A DNA stretch of 46,025 nt from Roseateles chitinivorans (GCF_002761755.1 NZ_PEOG01000048.1:1-46025); one strand, 5' to 3'; numbered from the stretch's first letter, positions 19,703 to 29,215 are shown. The notes: a model not told the origin generated them from the sequence alone. Numbers and translations: made by a program.

Positions 19703-21844
19703 TCAGGCCGCCAGGCGCGACAGGTCCGCGACGCGGTTCATCGCGTCGTGCAGTTGCTTCAGCAGCGCCTGGCGATTGGCGCGCAGCGCAGGGTCCTCGG
19801 CGTTGACCATCACATCGTCGAAGAACGCGTCCACCGGCGCCTTCAGCGCGGCCAGCGCCTTGAGCGAACCGGCGTAGTCGTGCTGCTCGAACAGCGCGTC
19901 GGCCTGCGGCTTCACGCCGGCGAGCGCGTCGGCCAGCGCCTGCTCGGCGGCCTCGGTCAGCAGCGCGGGCTGGACTTCGGTCGGCAGCTCGCCCTCGATC
20001 TTCTTGAGGATGTTGCCCACCCGCTTGTTGGCCGCGGCCAGCGAGGCCGACTCCGGCAGCGCGGCGAAGGCGCGCACCGCGCCCAGGCGCTTGGGCACGT
20101 CGCCCAGACGGGCCGGATTCAGCGCCAGCACCGCGTCGACTTCCTGGGCGCTGTAGCCCTGGTCGCGCAGGCTCACCGCCAGGCGGTCGGCGAAGAAGCC
20201 CAGCAGCGGCTCGGTCGGATCCTGGATCAGCTCGCCGAAGGCCGGCAGCGCGCCCTGGATCAACTCGGGCAGCGACAGCTGCATGTGGTTCTCGACCAGG
20301 ATGCGGATCACGCCCAGCGCGTGACGGCGCAGCGCGAACGGGTCCTTGTCGCCGGTGGGCAGCTGGCCGATGCCGAACAGGCCGATGAGCGTCTCCAGCT
20401 TGTCCGCCAGCGCGACGACCGTGCCGGTATGGTTGCGCGGCAGCGCGTCGCCGGCGAAGCGCGGCTTGTAGTGGTCCTCGATCGCCTTGGCCACGCCGTC
20501 GCGCAGGCCTTCATGGCGCGCGTAGTAGCCGCCCATGATCCCCTGCAGCTCGGGGAACTCGCCGACCATGTCGGTCAGCAGGTCCGCCTTGGCCAGCAGC
20601 GCGGCTTCCTGGGCCTTGCTGTCGAGCACGTCGAACTCGTCCTTGGCCTCGACCGTGTACGGATGCTGGGCCATGCGCAGCTGGTTGACGATCGCATGGG
20701 CGATCGCGCGCACGCGCTGGGTGCGTTCGCCCTGGCTGCCGAGCTTGCCGTGATAGACCACCTTGTCCAGGCCCTCGACGCGCGAGGCCAGCGTCTTCTT
20801 GCGGTCCTGGTCGAAGAAGAACTTCGCATCGGCCAGGCGCGGGCGCACGACGCGCTCGTTGCCCTCGATGACCTTGGACGCATCGTCCGGATGGATGTTG
20901 CTGACCACCAGGAAGCGGTGGGTCAGCTTGCCCTGGCCGTCCAGCAGCGGGAAGTACTTCTGGTTGGCCTTCATCGTCAGGATCAGGCACTCCTGCGGCA
21001 CGGCCAGGAATTCGGGCTCGAACTGGCAGGACAGCACATTGGGCAGTTCCACCAGCGCGGTCACCTCGTCCAGCAGCTCGGGCGCGTCGATCGGCGTCAG
21101 GCCCAGCGGCGCGGCCTGCGCCTGCAGCTGGCGCACGATCTCGTCCCGACGCTGGTCGAAGGACGCGATCACCGCGCCCTCTTCCCGAAGCTGGCGCTCA
21201 TAGCTGTCGGCGCTCTGGACCGTGATCGCCTCGGCCTTGGATTCGAAACGATGGCCGCGCGTCGTTCGGCCGGCGGTGAGGCCCAGCGCGCCGATCTCGA
21301 CGAGGTCCTCACCATGCAGCGCGATCAGGCCATGGGCCGGGCGCACGAACTTGACGTCGCTCCAGCCGTCGGCCAGCTGGTAGGTCATGACCTTGGGAAT
21401 GGGCAGCTTGGCGAGCGCCTCGTCCAGCGCCTTCTGCAGGCCGTCCTTGAGCGACACGCCAGCGACGACGGTGTCCAGGAACAGCGCCTCGGCCTTGCCG
21501 TCCGGCGCGCGCTTGAGGCTGGGCACGACGGAAGCGTCGGCGCCCACCGAGGCCAGCTTCTTGAGCAGCGCCGGCGTGGCATTGCCCGCGGCGTCCAGCG
21601 CGACGGCCACCGGCATCAGCTTCTGCTGCACGGCGCGGTCGGCGGCCTTGGCGGCGACGCCGGCCAGGTGCACCGCCAGGCGACGCGGCGTGGCGAAGGC
21701 GGTCACGGCCGCATCGGCCGGAGCCAGGCCCTGGGCCTTGAGCGCATCGGCCAGCACCGCCGAGAACGCCTCGCCCAGCTTCCTCAGCGCCTTGGGCGGC
21801 AGTTCCTCGACAAACAGTTCGACGAGCAGGTTCTTCGTGGTCAT
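19703..21844 (-). CDS. glyS: Glycine-tRNA ligase beta subunit
   Basis: Large subunit of the alpha2beta2 glycyl-tRNA synthetase, carrying tRNA-binding and HD-type domains. The 713 residues begin with the standard NLLVELFVEELPPKALRKL and include CLILTMKANQKYFPLLD, then RVVRPRLADAKFFFDQDRK, the HD-like EGLRDGVAKAIEDHYKP, and a C-terminal anticodon-binding-like domain ending FFDDVMVNAEDPALRANRQALLKQL. ATG 21844 is chosen because it starts the conserved N-terminus, with GAGGA upstream. It follows glyQ by 19 bases. Confidence 0.96.
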   Translation of the reverse strand: MTTKNLLVELFVEELPPKALRKLGEAFSAVLADALKAQGLAPADAAVTAFATPRRLAVHLAGVAAKAADRAVQQKLMPVAVALDAAGNATPALLKKLASVGADASVVPSLKRAPDGKAEALFLDTVVAGVSLKDGLQKALDEALAKLPIPKVMTYQLADGWSDVKFVRPAHGLIALHGEDLVEIGALGLTAGRTTRGHRFESKAEAITVQSADSYERQLREEGAVIASFDQRRDEIVRQLQAQAAPLGLTPIDAPELLDEVTALVELPNVLSCQFEPEFLAVPQECLILTMKANQKYFPLLDGQGKLTHRFLVVSNIHPDDASKVIEGNERVVRPRLADAKFFFDQDRKKTLASRVEGLDKVVYHGKLGSQGERTQRVRAIAHAIVNQLRMAQHPYTVEAKDEFDVLDSKAQEAALLAKADLLTDMVGEFPELQGIMGGYYARHEGLRDGVAKAIEDHYKPRFAGDALPRNHTGTVVALADKLETLIGLFGIGQLPTGDKDPFALRRHALGVIRILVENHMQLSLPELIQGALPAFGELIQDPTEPLLGFFADRLAVSLRDQGYSAQEVDAVLALNPARLGDVPKRLGAVRAFAALPESASLAAANKRVGNILKKIEGELPTEVQPALLTEAAEQALADALAGVKPQADALFEQHDYAGSLKALAALKAPVDAFFDDVMVNAEDPALRANRQALLKQLHDAMNRVADLSRLAA

Positions 21845-21863
21845 GGAGCGGTATTCCTCGTCG

Positions 21864-22838
21864 TCAGGCAGCGGTCTTCTTGTCCGACTTCTCCGCGGCC
21901 TTCTCGGACTTCGCGGCGGCTTCGGCGCTCTTCTTCTCGATCTGCGCGACGACCTCGTCGGCCCAGGCCTTCGGGGCCATCGGGAAGCCCAGCCGCGCGC
22001 GGCTGTCGACATAGCTCTGCGCCACCGCACGCGCCAGGTTGCGGATGCGGCCGATGTAGGCCGCGCGCTCGGTCACGCTGATCGCGCCGCGGGCGTCCAG
22101 CAGGTTGAAGGTGTGGGCCGCCTTGAGCAGCTGCTCATAGGCGGGCAGCGCCAGCCGCGTGTCCATGAGGTCCTTGGACTTGCGTTCGTAGGCGCCGAAG
22201 GCCTGCAGCAGGAAGTCGACGTCGCTGTGCTCGAAGTTGTAGGTCGACTGCTCGACCTCGTTCTGATGGAACACGTCGCCATAGGTCAGGCCATCGGTGT
22301 AGACGAGGTCGTAGACCGATTCCTTGCCCTGCAGGTACATCGCCAGGCGTTCGAGGCCGTAGGTGATCTCGCCGGTGATCGGCTTGCAGTCGATGCCGCC
22401 GACCTGCTGGAAGTAGGTGAACTGCGTCACCTCCATGCCGTTGAGCCAGACCTCCCAGCCCAGGCCCCAGCAGCCGAGCGTCGGGTTCTCCCAGTCGTCC
22501 TCGACGAAACGGACGTCGTTCTTCTTCAGGTCGAAGCCCAGCGCTTCGAGCGAGCCGAGGTAGAGCTCCAGGATGTTGGCCGGCGCCGGCTTCAGCACGA
22601 CCTGGAACTGGTAATAGTGCTGCAGGCGGTTCGGGTTCTCGCCGTAGCGGCCGTCCTTGGGCCGACGGCTGGGCTGCACGTAGGCGGCCTTCCAGTGCTC
22701 GGGACCCAGCGCGCGCAGGAAGGTCGCGGTGTGGCTGGTGCCGGCGCCGACCTCCATGTCATAGGGCTGCAGCAGGGCGCAACCCTGCTTGGACCAGTAT
22801 TCCTGCAGGCGGAGGATCAGTTGCTGGAAAGTCAGCAT
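21864..22838 (-). CDS. glyQ: Glycine-tRNA ligase alpha subunit
   Basis: Catalytic subunit of the tetrameric glycyl-tRNA synthetase. The 324 residues start with LTFQQLILRLQEYWSKQGCALLQPYDMEVGAGT, then ALGPEHWKAAYVQPSRRPKDGRYGENPNRLQHYYQ (class II motif region), FVEDDWENPTLGCWGLGWEVW and ITYGLERLAMYLQ. The C-terminal about 25 residues are a Lys/Ala-rich tail longer than in E. coli. It probably forms one unit with glyS. Confidence 0.97.
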   Translation of the reverse strand: MLTFQQLILRLQEYWSKQGCALLQPYDMEVGAGTSHTATFLRALGPEHWKAAYVQPSRRPKDGRYGENPNRLQHYYQFQVVLKPAPANILELYLGSLEALGFDLKKNDVRFVEDDWENPTLGCWGLGWEVWLNGMEVTQFTYFQQVGGIDCKPITGEITYGLERLAMYLQGKESVYDLVYTDGLTYGDVFHQNEVEQSTYNFEHSDVDFLLQAFGAYERKSKDLMDTRLALPAYEQLLKAAHTFNLLDARGAISVTERAAYIGRIRNLARAVAQSYVDSRARLGFPMAPKAWADEVVAQIEKKSAEAAAKSEKAAEKSDKKTAA

Positions 22839-22937
22839 GAGGCGTCGGGCCGTCGGGCCGGCGGTGGAGCAAAACGCCCGATTCTATGTGCGCCTCGGAT
22901 GCGGCATCGGCGTGCCGCCCCTGGCGGCGCGCCCCGA

Positions 22938-24482
22938 TCAGGCGACGCGGCGGGCGCCATCGCGACGGCGTCGCCATGCCGGCACCAGCACCGGCAGCAG
23001 GCCCAGCGCGACCAGCGCCCACAGCGGCCACAGGCCAGCCGCCGACAGCCAGCGCGCATACGGCGTGGCACCGGTCCGCCCCTCGACGGTGACCTCGAGC
23101 ACGCCGGCCCGCTCCGCCGGCAGCCGGGCCAGGACCTCTCCGCGATGGTCGACGTGGGCGGTCGCGCCGGTGTTGGTCGCCCGCACGATCGGCCGCTGGA
23201 ACTCCAGCGCCCGCATCTGCGAGAACTGCAGATGCTGATCCTGCACCATCCGCGGCCCGAACCAGGCCAGGTTGCTCGCGTTGACGAAGACCGTGGCGGC
23301 CGCCTCGCCGTGATCCAGCGCGCTGGCGACGACGTCCTCGCCGAACAGGTCCTCGTAGCAGATCAGCGGCCGCAGGCGCTGGCCGGCGAAGGCCAGCGCG
23401 CGCTGGTGGGTGCCGCTGGCCTGGTCGTCCATCGGGATGTTCATCGCCCTGACGAACCAGTGGAAGCCGGGCGGAATGAACTCGCCGAAAGGCAGCAGGT
23501 GACGCTTGCCGTAGTCGTAGTCGCCCGGGAAGCCGATGCCGGCCAGCGAGTTCACGAAACCAACGGTCGTGTTCCCCAGGAAGGTGCCCAGCAGCAGCGG
23601 CCGCAGCCGGGCGTCGCGGCGCAGGCGCGCGATATGCGCCTCGTCGAGGAAGGCCAGCGGCACCGGCAGCACCGATTCCGGCGTGATGACGATCTGCCCG
23701 CGGGCCGATTCGATCAGCGCGGTCAGCTGGTCGAGGTTCTGGTCGAAGCGGTCGCGGTCGAACTTCTGATCCTGCGGGATGTTGGGCTGCACCAGCGACA
23801 CGGCCAGCATGCCGCTCGGCCGGGTGAATTCCCGCGGCAGGAACTGCGCGACGCCGATGGCGACGACCAGCGCGCCCAGCAGCGCCCAGTGGCGCAGCGC
23901 CATCGCCGCAGCAAGCAGCGCCGCCACCGCGGTGATGCCGTAGACACCGACATAGGGGGCGAGCGCCGCCAACGGGCCCTGCGCATGCGCATAACCGCTG
24001 GCGATCCAGGGAAAGCCGGTGAACCAGCTGGCGCGGGCGAGCTCCGCGCCCAGCCATAGGGCGGCGAATGCGAGCACCCGCCGCGTCGGCCCCGCGCCGG
24101 CGGACCAGCGGGCGGCCAGGCCCATGCCGGCCGCGTAGTAGAGGGAGAGGAACAGCGCCAGCGCCAGCACCGCCAGCGCGGACACGGCCGCGGGCAGGTG
24201 CCCGAAGTCGTGCATGCTGATGTAGAGCCACCACAGCCCCGACGCCAGCCAGCCGATACCGAACAGGGCGCCGGCCAGCGCGGCGCGGCGCGGCCGGACG
24301 CCCTCGCAGGCGGCGACCAGCCAGGCCAGCGCCAGCGGCTGCAACCACCAGGCGGGACTGGGCGAGAACGAGGCGGTGTGCAGCACCCCGGCGACGAGCG
24401 CGAGCGCCGGATGGAACAGCCACGCGGCCCGGCCCGGGCGGGCTCCGCCGTCGATCCGGTCCGACAAGGAGCCGCGGCGCAT
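22938..24482 (-). CDS. lnt: Apolipoprotein N-acyltransferase
   Basis: Inner-membrane enzyme that adds the third acyl chain to lipoproteins. The 514 residues have about seven hydrophobic helices in the first 215, then a periplasmic nitrilase domain with the catalytic triad Glu269 (ITPESVLP), Lys326 (DYGKRHLLPFGEFIP) and Cys375 (PLICYEDLF), plus RATNTGAT, and a last TM before a basic tail. Its start overlaps the corC stop (ATGA), the usual corC-lnt coupling in proteobacteria. Confidence 0.95.
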   Translation of the reverse strand: MRRGSLSDRIDGGARPGRAAWLFHPALALVAGVLHTASFSPSPAWWLQPLALAWLVAACEGVRPRRAALAGALFGIGWLASGLWWLYISMHDFGHLPAAVSALAVLALALFLSLYYAAGMGLAARWSAGAGPTRRVLAFAALWLGAELARASWFTGFPWIASGYAHAQGPLAALAPYVGVYGITAVAALLAAAMALRHWALLGALVVAIGVAQFLPREFTRPSGMLAVSLVQPNIPQDQKFDRDRFDQNLDQLTALIESARGQIVITPESVLPVPLAFLDEAHIARLRRDARLRPLLLGTFLGNTTVGFVNSLAGIGFPGDYDYGKRHLLPFGEFIPPGFHWFVRAMNIPMDDQASGTHQRALAFAGQRLRPLICYEDLFGEDVVASALDHGEAAATVFVNASNLAWFGPRMVQDQHLQFSQMRALEFQRPIVRATNTGATAHVDHRGEVLARLPAERAGVLEVTVEGRTGATPYARWLSAAGLWPLWALVALGLLPVLVPAWRRRRDGARRVA

Positions 24483-25366
24483 CAGCCGCTGTGGTCGTCG
24501 GCCTCGGGCGCCGGTGCGCGGGTCACCTTGAACCAGCGCACGGCGCCGCCGCGATTGATCATCACCGAGAAGCGCAGGCCGGCGACCTCGACGGTCTCGC
24601 CACGGCGCGGCACGCGGCCGTGCTCGTGCGCCACCAGGCCGCCGATGGTGTCGAAGTCGGCATCGGACAGCGACAGCCCGAAGGCCGTGTTGACCGCGTC
24701 GATCTCGGCGTCGCCCGCGACGCGGTAGCTGCCGTCGGCCAGGGTGTAGATGCCCGCATCGCCATCGCCGACGTCGAACTCGTCCTCGATCTCGCCGACG
24801 ATCTCCTCGAGCACGTCCTCGATCGTGATCAGCCCGGCGGTGTTGCCGAATTCGTCGATCACGATGGCCAGGTGATTCCGGTTGGAACGGAAATCCCGCA
24901 GCAGTTCATTGAGGCCCTTGCTCTCGGGCACGAAAACTGCCGGGCGCAGCAACGCGCGCAGGTTCAGTTCCGGAGCGCGCTGGAGCTTGAGCAGGTCCTT
25001 GGCCAGCAGGATGCCGATGATGTTGTCGCGCTGGCCGTCATAGACAGGGAAACGCGAGTGACCGGTATCGATGACGGCGGCCAGCAACTCGTCGGGCGGC
25101 GACTGGATGTCCAGCAGGTCCATCCGCGGCGCGGCGACCATCACGTCGCCGGCGCTGAGTTCGGCCATCCGCAGGACGCCCTCAAGCATCTGGCGCGATT
25201 CGGGCGCGATCAGATCGCGCTCCTCCGCTTCGGCGAAGTTCTCGATCAGCTCGCTGGTCGAGTCCGGGCCGGGGTGCAGGAATTCGAGGACGCGATCGAT
25301 GAGACCGCGTTGGTCGTTGCCACGCCCGCCATGCTTGGCGGGCCGACTAGGCTGGGGATCAGACAC
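24482..25366 (-). CDS. corC: CorC/HlyC-family CBS-domain protein
   Basis: Cytosolic protein of about 294 residues with a short acidic linker (LIDRVLEFLHPGPDSTSELIE), a CBS pair (about 65-190: VMVAAPRMDLLDI, HSRFPVYDGQRDNIIGILLAKDLL, IVIDEFGNTAGLITIEDVLEEIVGEI) and a C-terminal CorC_HlyC transporter-associated domain (about 205-285). The family is linked to magnesium and cobalt efflux and works with lnt in outer-envelope upkeep. GTG 25366 (V-S-D-P) is preferred on family style; ATG 25420 or 25414 would add about 18 residues. Confidence 0.9.
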   Translation of the reverse strand: MSDPQPSRPAKHGGRGNDQRGLIDRVLEFLHPGPDSTSELIENFAEAEERDLIAPESRQMLEGVLRMAELSAGDVMVAAPRMDLLDIQSPPDELLAAVIDTGHSRFPVYDGQRDNIIGILLAKDLLKLQRAPELNLRALLRPAVFVPESKGLNELLRDFRSNRNHLAIVIDEFGNTAGLITIEDVLEEIVGEIEDEFDVGDGDAGIYTLADGSYRVAGDAEIDAVNTAFGLSLSDADFDTIGGLVAHEHGRVPRRGETVEVAGLRFSVMINRGGAVRWFKVTRAPAPEADDHSG

Positions 25367-25488
25367 TGTCGTGTGTGCCGTCGTTGAGGAGGCGCCAGAA
25401 TAACCGATTGACATTGACATTCGCTTGAAACACAGTCATCCGCCCCCAGTTGCCGGGCCCAAGCTTCTCCACAGATTGGTCGTTCACC

Positions 25489-26610
25489 ATGTCGTCCGTT
25501 CCTGACACCGCCGCCCCGGGTTCCGCCAGCGGCGCCGCCCCGAGTCCCGCCACGGGGCTGATCCCCGCCACCATCCTCACGGGCTTCCTCGGCTCGGGCA
25601 AGACGACGCTGCTCAAGCGCGTGCTGACCGAGGCGCACGGCCAGAAGATCGCCGTCATCGAGAACGAGTTCGGCGAGGAGAACATCGACAACGACATCCT
25701 CGTCAGCGACACGCAGGAGCAGATCATCCAGCTCAGCAACGGCTGCGTCTGCTGCACCATCCGCGAGGACCTGCGCACCACGCTGGCCGACCTGGCCGCC
25801 AAGCGCCGCAAGGGCGAGCTGGACTTCGAACGGGTGGTCATCGAGACCACCGGCCTGGCCGACCCGGGCCCGGTCGCGCAGACCTTCTTCATGGACGACG
25901 AGATCGCGGAGACCTTCCTGCTCGACTCGATCCTGACGCTGGTCGACGCCAAGCACGCCAACGAGCAGCTCGACACGCGCCAGGAAGCGCGCCGCCAGGT
26001 GGGCTTCGCCGACCAGATCTTCCTGAGCAAGACCGACCTCGTCGATGACGCCGCGGTGGACGCGCTGTCGCACCGGCTCAAGCACATGAACCCGCGCGCG
26101 CCGCAGTCCAAGGTGCACTTCGGCGAGGTGCCGATCCGGGACGTCTTCGACCTGCGCGGCTTCAACCTCAACGCCAAGCTGGAGATCGATCCCGACTTCC
26201 TGGCCGCGGACGACCACGACCATGCGCACGACCACGGTCATGACCATGACCACGATCATCACGACCATGAGCATGACGAGCACTGCGACCACCCGCACCA
26301 TCACCACCATGACGACGACGTGAAGTCCTTCGTCTTCCGCTCGGAGCGTCCGTTCAACCCGGCCAAGCTGGAGGACTTCCTGGGCGCGATCGTGCAGGTG
26401 TACGGCCCGAAGATGCTGCGCTACAAGGGCGTGCTGAACATGAAGGGCACCGACAAGAAGGTGATCTTCCAGGGGGTGCACCAGCTGATGGGTTCCGACC
26501 TCGGCCCGAAGTGGATGCCCGAGGAGAAGAAGATCAGCAAGATGGTGTTCATCGGCATCGATCTGCCGAAGGACATCCTCATGCAGGGGCTGGAAGGCTG
26601 CCTGGCTTAG
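25489..26610 (+). CDS. COG0523 (CobW-type) GTPase with His-rich loop, metal chaperone
   Basis: A 373-residue G3E-family GTPase. Walker A is GFLGSGKTT (32-40), the metal-binding CxCC motif is GCVCC (85-89), ETTGLADP is the switch/Walker B region, and SKTDLV is the base-recognition motif. Residues about 242-274 are a His/Asp-rich run ideal for zinc or another transition metal. The C-terminal CobW_C domain (VKSFVFRSERPF to the end) is complete. It probably delivers zinc to client proteins. The gene after it is dksA, whose product lacks most zinc ligands. No clear Zur box was seen upstream. Confidence 0.88.
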   Translation: MSSVPDTAAPGSASGAAPSPATGLIPATILTGFLGSGKTTLLKRVLTEAHGQKIAVIENEFGEENIDNDILVSDTQEQIIQLSNGCVCCTIREDLRTTLADLAAKRRKGELDFERVVIETTGLADPGPVAQTFFMDDEIAETFLLDSILTLVDAKHANEQLDTRQEARRQVGFADQIFLSKTDLVDDAAVDALSHRLKHMNPRAPQSKVHFGEVPIRDVFDLRGFNLNAKLEIDPDFLAADDHDHAHDHGHDHDHDHHDHEHDEHCDHPHHHHHDDDVKSFVFRSERPFNPAKLEDFLGAIVQVYGPKMLRYKGVLNMKGTDKKVIFQGVHQLMGSDLGPKWMPEEKKISKMVFIGIDLPKDILMQGLEGCLA

Positions 26611-26621
26611 TGCCACACTGA

Positions 26622-26641
26622 CCGATGGTCAAACCCATCGG
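26622..26641 (+). terminator. Hairpin after the COG0523 gene
   Basis: CCGATGG (26622-26628) pairs with CCATCGG (26635-26641) around a TCAAAC loop, 12 bases past the stop. There is no T-run. It may be a weak terminator or attenuate read-through into dksA. Confidence 0.35.
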
Positions 26642-26662
26642 CGGCGCGACGGCGGAGGTGGC

Positions 26663-26668
26663 TACAAT
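26663..26668 (+). promoter_or_regulatory. Candidate -10 of dksA
   Basis: TACAAT sits 90 bases before the dksA start. No good -35 is visible. The implied leader would contain a small hairpin (GAAGCC-CC-GGCTTC, 26705-26718). A second AT-rich box, TATAAA at 26733-26738, is a weaker alternative. Confidence 0.3.
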
Positions 26669-26758
26669 CCGCCGCGCCCGAACCAGGCCCCTGCGCAACC
26701 GCGGGAAGCCCCGGCTTCTCATGTCGAGCAGGTATAAAGAGCCGCTAGGAGAGTGAAC

Positions 26759-27394
26759 GTGAGCAAGACACCGGCCTCCAAGACCGCCGCGCCCAAGGCC
26801 GCCGCCAAGGTGGCCAAGGCTCCGGCGGCAGGCAAACCCGCCGACGCGGACGCGCCCGACAGCACGGTCTCTCTGCTGGACAGCCCTGTCCGGCCCTCGA
26901 CCCCGACATCAACGAACCAGAACAGCCGCCCTGCCGTGAAGACCGATCCCAAACTCTCGTCTGCCTGGAAATCCAAGGCCGGTGCCGAACTGACCGACGC
27001 CGAAGTGCTGGCGATGCCGGACAGCGAGTACATGAACGACAAGCAAGTCGACTTCTTCCGCGCCAAGCTGACGCAGCTGAAGGAAGACATCCTGTCCAAC
27101 GCCGGCGAGACGACCGAACACCTGCGCGAGGACACGTCCATCGTCCCCGACCCGGCCGACCGCGCCACGATCGAGGAAGAGCACGCCCTGGAACTGCGCA
27201 CCCGCGACCGCGAGCGCAAGCTGCTGAAGAAGATCATGCAATCGCTGCAGCGCCTGGAAAGCGGCGAGTACGGCTACTGCGACGAAACCGGCGAGCCGAT
27301 CGGCCTGGGTCGTCTGATCGCCCGCCCGACCGCCACGCTGTCGCTGGAAGCGCAGCAGCGCCGCGAGCTGAAGCAGAAGATGTTCGGCGATTGA
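26759..27394 (+). CDS. dksA: DksA-family RNA polymerase-binding regulator with degenerate zinc finger
   Basis: A 211-residue transcription factor that enters the RNA polymerase secondary channel and works with ppGpp. The coiled-coil tip has the required DPADRA (about 131-136) within a long helical hairpin. The globular part reads GEYGYCDETGEPIGLGRLIARPTATLS. Only the first of the four zinc cysteines (about Cys174) remains; the others are Thr, Leu and Ala. The first 65 residues are a Lys/Ala/Pro-rich extension. GTG 26759 is chosen since AGGAGA lies about 7 bases upstream; GTG 26753 sits too close to it. Confidence 0.87.
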   Translation: MSKTPASKTAAPKAAAKVAKAPAAGKPADADAPDSTVSLLDSPVRPSTPTSTNQNSRPAVKTDPKLSSAWKSKAGAELTDAEVLAMPDSEYMNDKQVDFFRAKLTQLKEDILSNAGETTEHLREDTSIVPDPADRATIEEEHALELRTRDRERKLLKKIMQSLQRLESGEYGYCDETGEPIGLGRLIARPTATLSLEAQQRRELKQKMFGD

Positions 27395-27428
27395 GCCGGA
27401 CATCGCGCAAAGCAAGGTCCGCCAGAGC

Positions 27429-29183
27429 ATGACCGACCCCAAAGACGGCACCAAAGAAGGCGAGAGCTTCTTCCGCAAGGTGGCGCGCTTCGTCGCCAAT
27501 CCGACGACCGACTGGGCGGAGATCAACTCCCGCCAGGACGATCCCGAGGCCGATGCCGCCAAGGCCGAGCTGCGGGCCATGGTGGAGCGCAAGCGGCGCA
27601 ACGATTTCGTGCGCAAGCGCGAGCTCGACATGCTGCGCAAGATTCGCCGCGAGGGCCTGACGCCTGAGCAACTCGCCGCGCTCGGCGGCCATGCGACCTC
27701 CGGCATCGACGAACTGGGCCGCATCAGCGAGATCCAGGGCGCGCGCCGCGATGAAGCCAGCGTCAAGGCCAAGATCGACCAGATCGAGCAGCAGATGGTG
27801 GGCGAAGGTTTCGTCCCCACGCAGGTGCAGGGCCAGCATCCGCCCGGCTTCTTCGACACCAGCACGCGACCGGTCAATTTCGCCGCGACCCAGCCGGCGG
27901 ACCAGATCGGCGCACGGGTGTCCGATCACGCCGCGCCCGCCGACATCGAGCGGCTGGACCTGTCGCCGGCGCCGGCCGCGGCCTCGATGGGCGGTGGCAT
28001 GGCCCCGCTGTCGCCGGCTGGCGGACCCGCGCCGATTCCCGAGCTGAAGAAGGAAATCCCGACGCTGAGCTTCCGTGTCGCCGATCCGCAGGTCGAGGTC
28101 AGCGAGGTCGTCCACGATGCCGAGCTGGACGAGGCCGTGATCGCCTTCGCCAATGCCGACTACGAGCACTGCGAGCGCAGCCTGATCGACCTGACCCGGC
28201 CGGGCGGCGCGCGCCACGAACATGCCGACACCTGGCTGGTGCTGTTCGACCTGTACCGGGCGACCGGCCAGCAGGGCAAGTTCGAGCAACTGGCCAACGA
28301 CTACGCCCAGCAGTTCGGACTCTCCTCGCCGCAATGGTTCTCGCTGCCCAAGCTGGTGGCCGCGGCCGTGCAGGAGGAGCGCGCTCCGCGCGGCCGCGCG
28401 AGCAGCGTCTCCTGGACGGCGCCGGAATACCTGGACACCGAGGCGGTGACGCAGATGCGCACCCGCTGCGAGAACCTGCCGATGCCGTGGGTGATCGACT
28501 GGGCGCCGCTGCGCCAGATCGACATCGAGGCCTGCGCCAAGCTGCGCGACCTGTTCCGCGCCTGGGCGCAGCAGGCGCTGGACCTGCGCTGGCTGTCCGG
28601 CGATCACTTCTTCAATGTGCTGAGGGAACAGGCCCCGGTCGGCAGCCGCGACGCGGATCCGATCCTGTGGATGCTGCGCCTCGAAGCGCTGCGCCTGGCC
28701 AATCGCCCGGACCAGTTCGACGAGGTCGCGATCGACTACTGCGTCACCTACGAGGTGTCGCCGCCCAGCTGGGAGAAGGCGCTCTGCCATGTCCGCATCA
28801 GCGGCAATGCGCTGTCGACGAGCTCGCCCTCCTCGATCCAGCCGGCGGCGATGGACACCGGCATCGCCTTCCTGGAGTCGACGATGACCGACGCGGTCAA
28901 CACCGCGGCGCTGATGGAGCTGTCCGGCCAGTTGAGCGGCGACATCAGCGAGACGCTGGCGCTGATGACCGAGCAGCTCGGCGGCGCGTCGCTGGTGACG
29001 ATCGCTTGCCCGAAGCTGATCCGCCTGGACTTCATGGCCGCGGGCGACCTGCTGAACTGGGTGCTGGCGCGCCGCAGCGAGAACCGTGCGGTGCAGTTCA
29101 CCGACGCCCACCGGCTGGTGGCGCTGTTCTTCGGCGCCATGGGCATCAACGAGCACGCCAGGGTCAAGGTGCGGCACGTCTGA
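27429..29183 (+). CDS. Protein of unknown function with STAS-like C-terminus
   Basis: A 584-residue soluble protein without signal or membrane segment. Residues 1-130 are charged and helical (possible coiled coil), 130-220 a disordered Pro/Ala-rich linker, about 230-320 a TPR-like helical repeat region (DEAVIAFANADYEHCERSLIDLT, then WLVLFDLYRATGQQGKFEQLANDYAQQF). The end, about 490-580, resembles a STAS domain: IRLDFMAAGDLLNWVLARRSENRAVQFTDAHRLVALFFGAMGI. STAS domains serve as regulatory switches. It lies between dksA and hslV, 34 bases after dksA, and a good terminator follows. The partner and role are unknown. Confidence 0.8.
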   Translation: MTDPKDGTKEGESFFRKVARFVANPTTDWAEINSRQDDPEADAAKAELRAMVERKRRNDFVRKRELDMLRKIRREGLTPEQLAALGGHATSGIDELGRISEIQGARRDEASVKAKIDQIEQQMVGEGFVPTQVQGQHPPGFFDTSTRPVNFAATQPADQIGARVSDHAAPADIERLDLSPAPAAASMGGGMAPLSPAGGPAPIPELKKEIPTLSFRVADPQVEVSEVVHDAELDEAVIAFANADYEHCERSLIDLTRPGGARHEHADTWLVLFDLYRATGQQGKFEQLANDYAQQFGLSSPQWFSLPKLVAAAVQEERAPRGRASSVSWTAPEYLDTEAVTQMRTRCENLPMPWVIDWAPLRQIDIEACAKLRDLFRAWAQQALDLRWLSGDHFFNVLREQAPVGSRDADPILWMLRLEALRLANRPDQFDEVAIDYCVTYEVSPPSWEKALCHVRISGNALSTSSPSSIQPAAMDTGIAFLESTMTDAVNTAALMELSGQLSGDISETLALMTEQLGGASLVTIACPKLIRLDFMAAGDLLNWVLARRSENRAVQFTDAHRLVALFFGAMGINEHARVKVRHV

Positions 29184-29215
29184 CGGCTGCCGCGCCGGCT
29201 TCGACCTTCGCGACC

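Noticed and set aside
19748..22081. Long plus-strand frame opposite glyS
   Set aside because: It is the antisense of a well-conserved tRNA synthetase subunit; its translation has no domain pattern.
25408..25440. Doubled -35 box (TTGACATTGACA) before the COG0523 gene
   Set aside because: No -10 hexamer at 16-18 bp from either copy, and no Zur-like palindrome around it; not strong enough to call a promoter.
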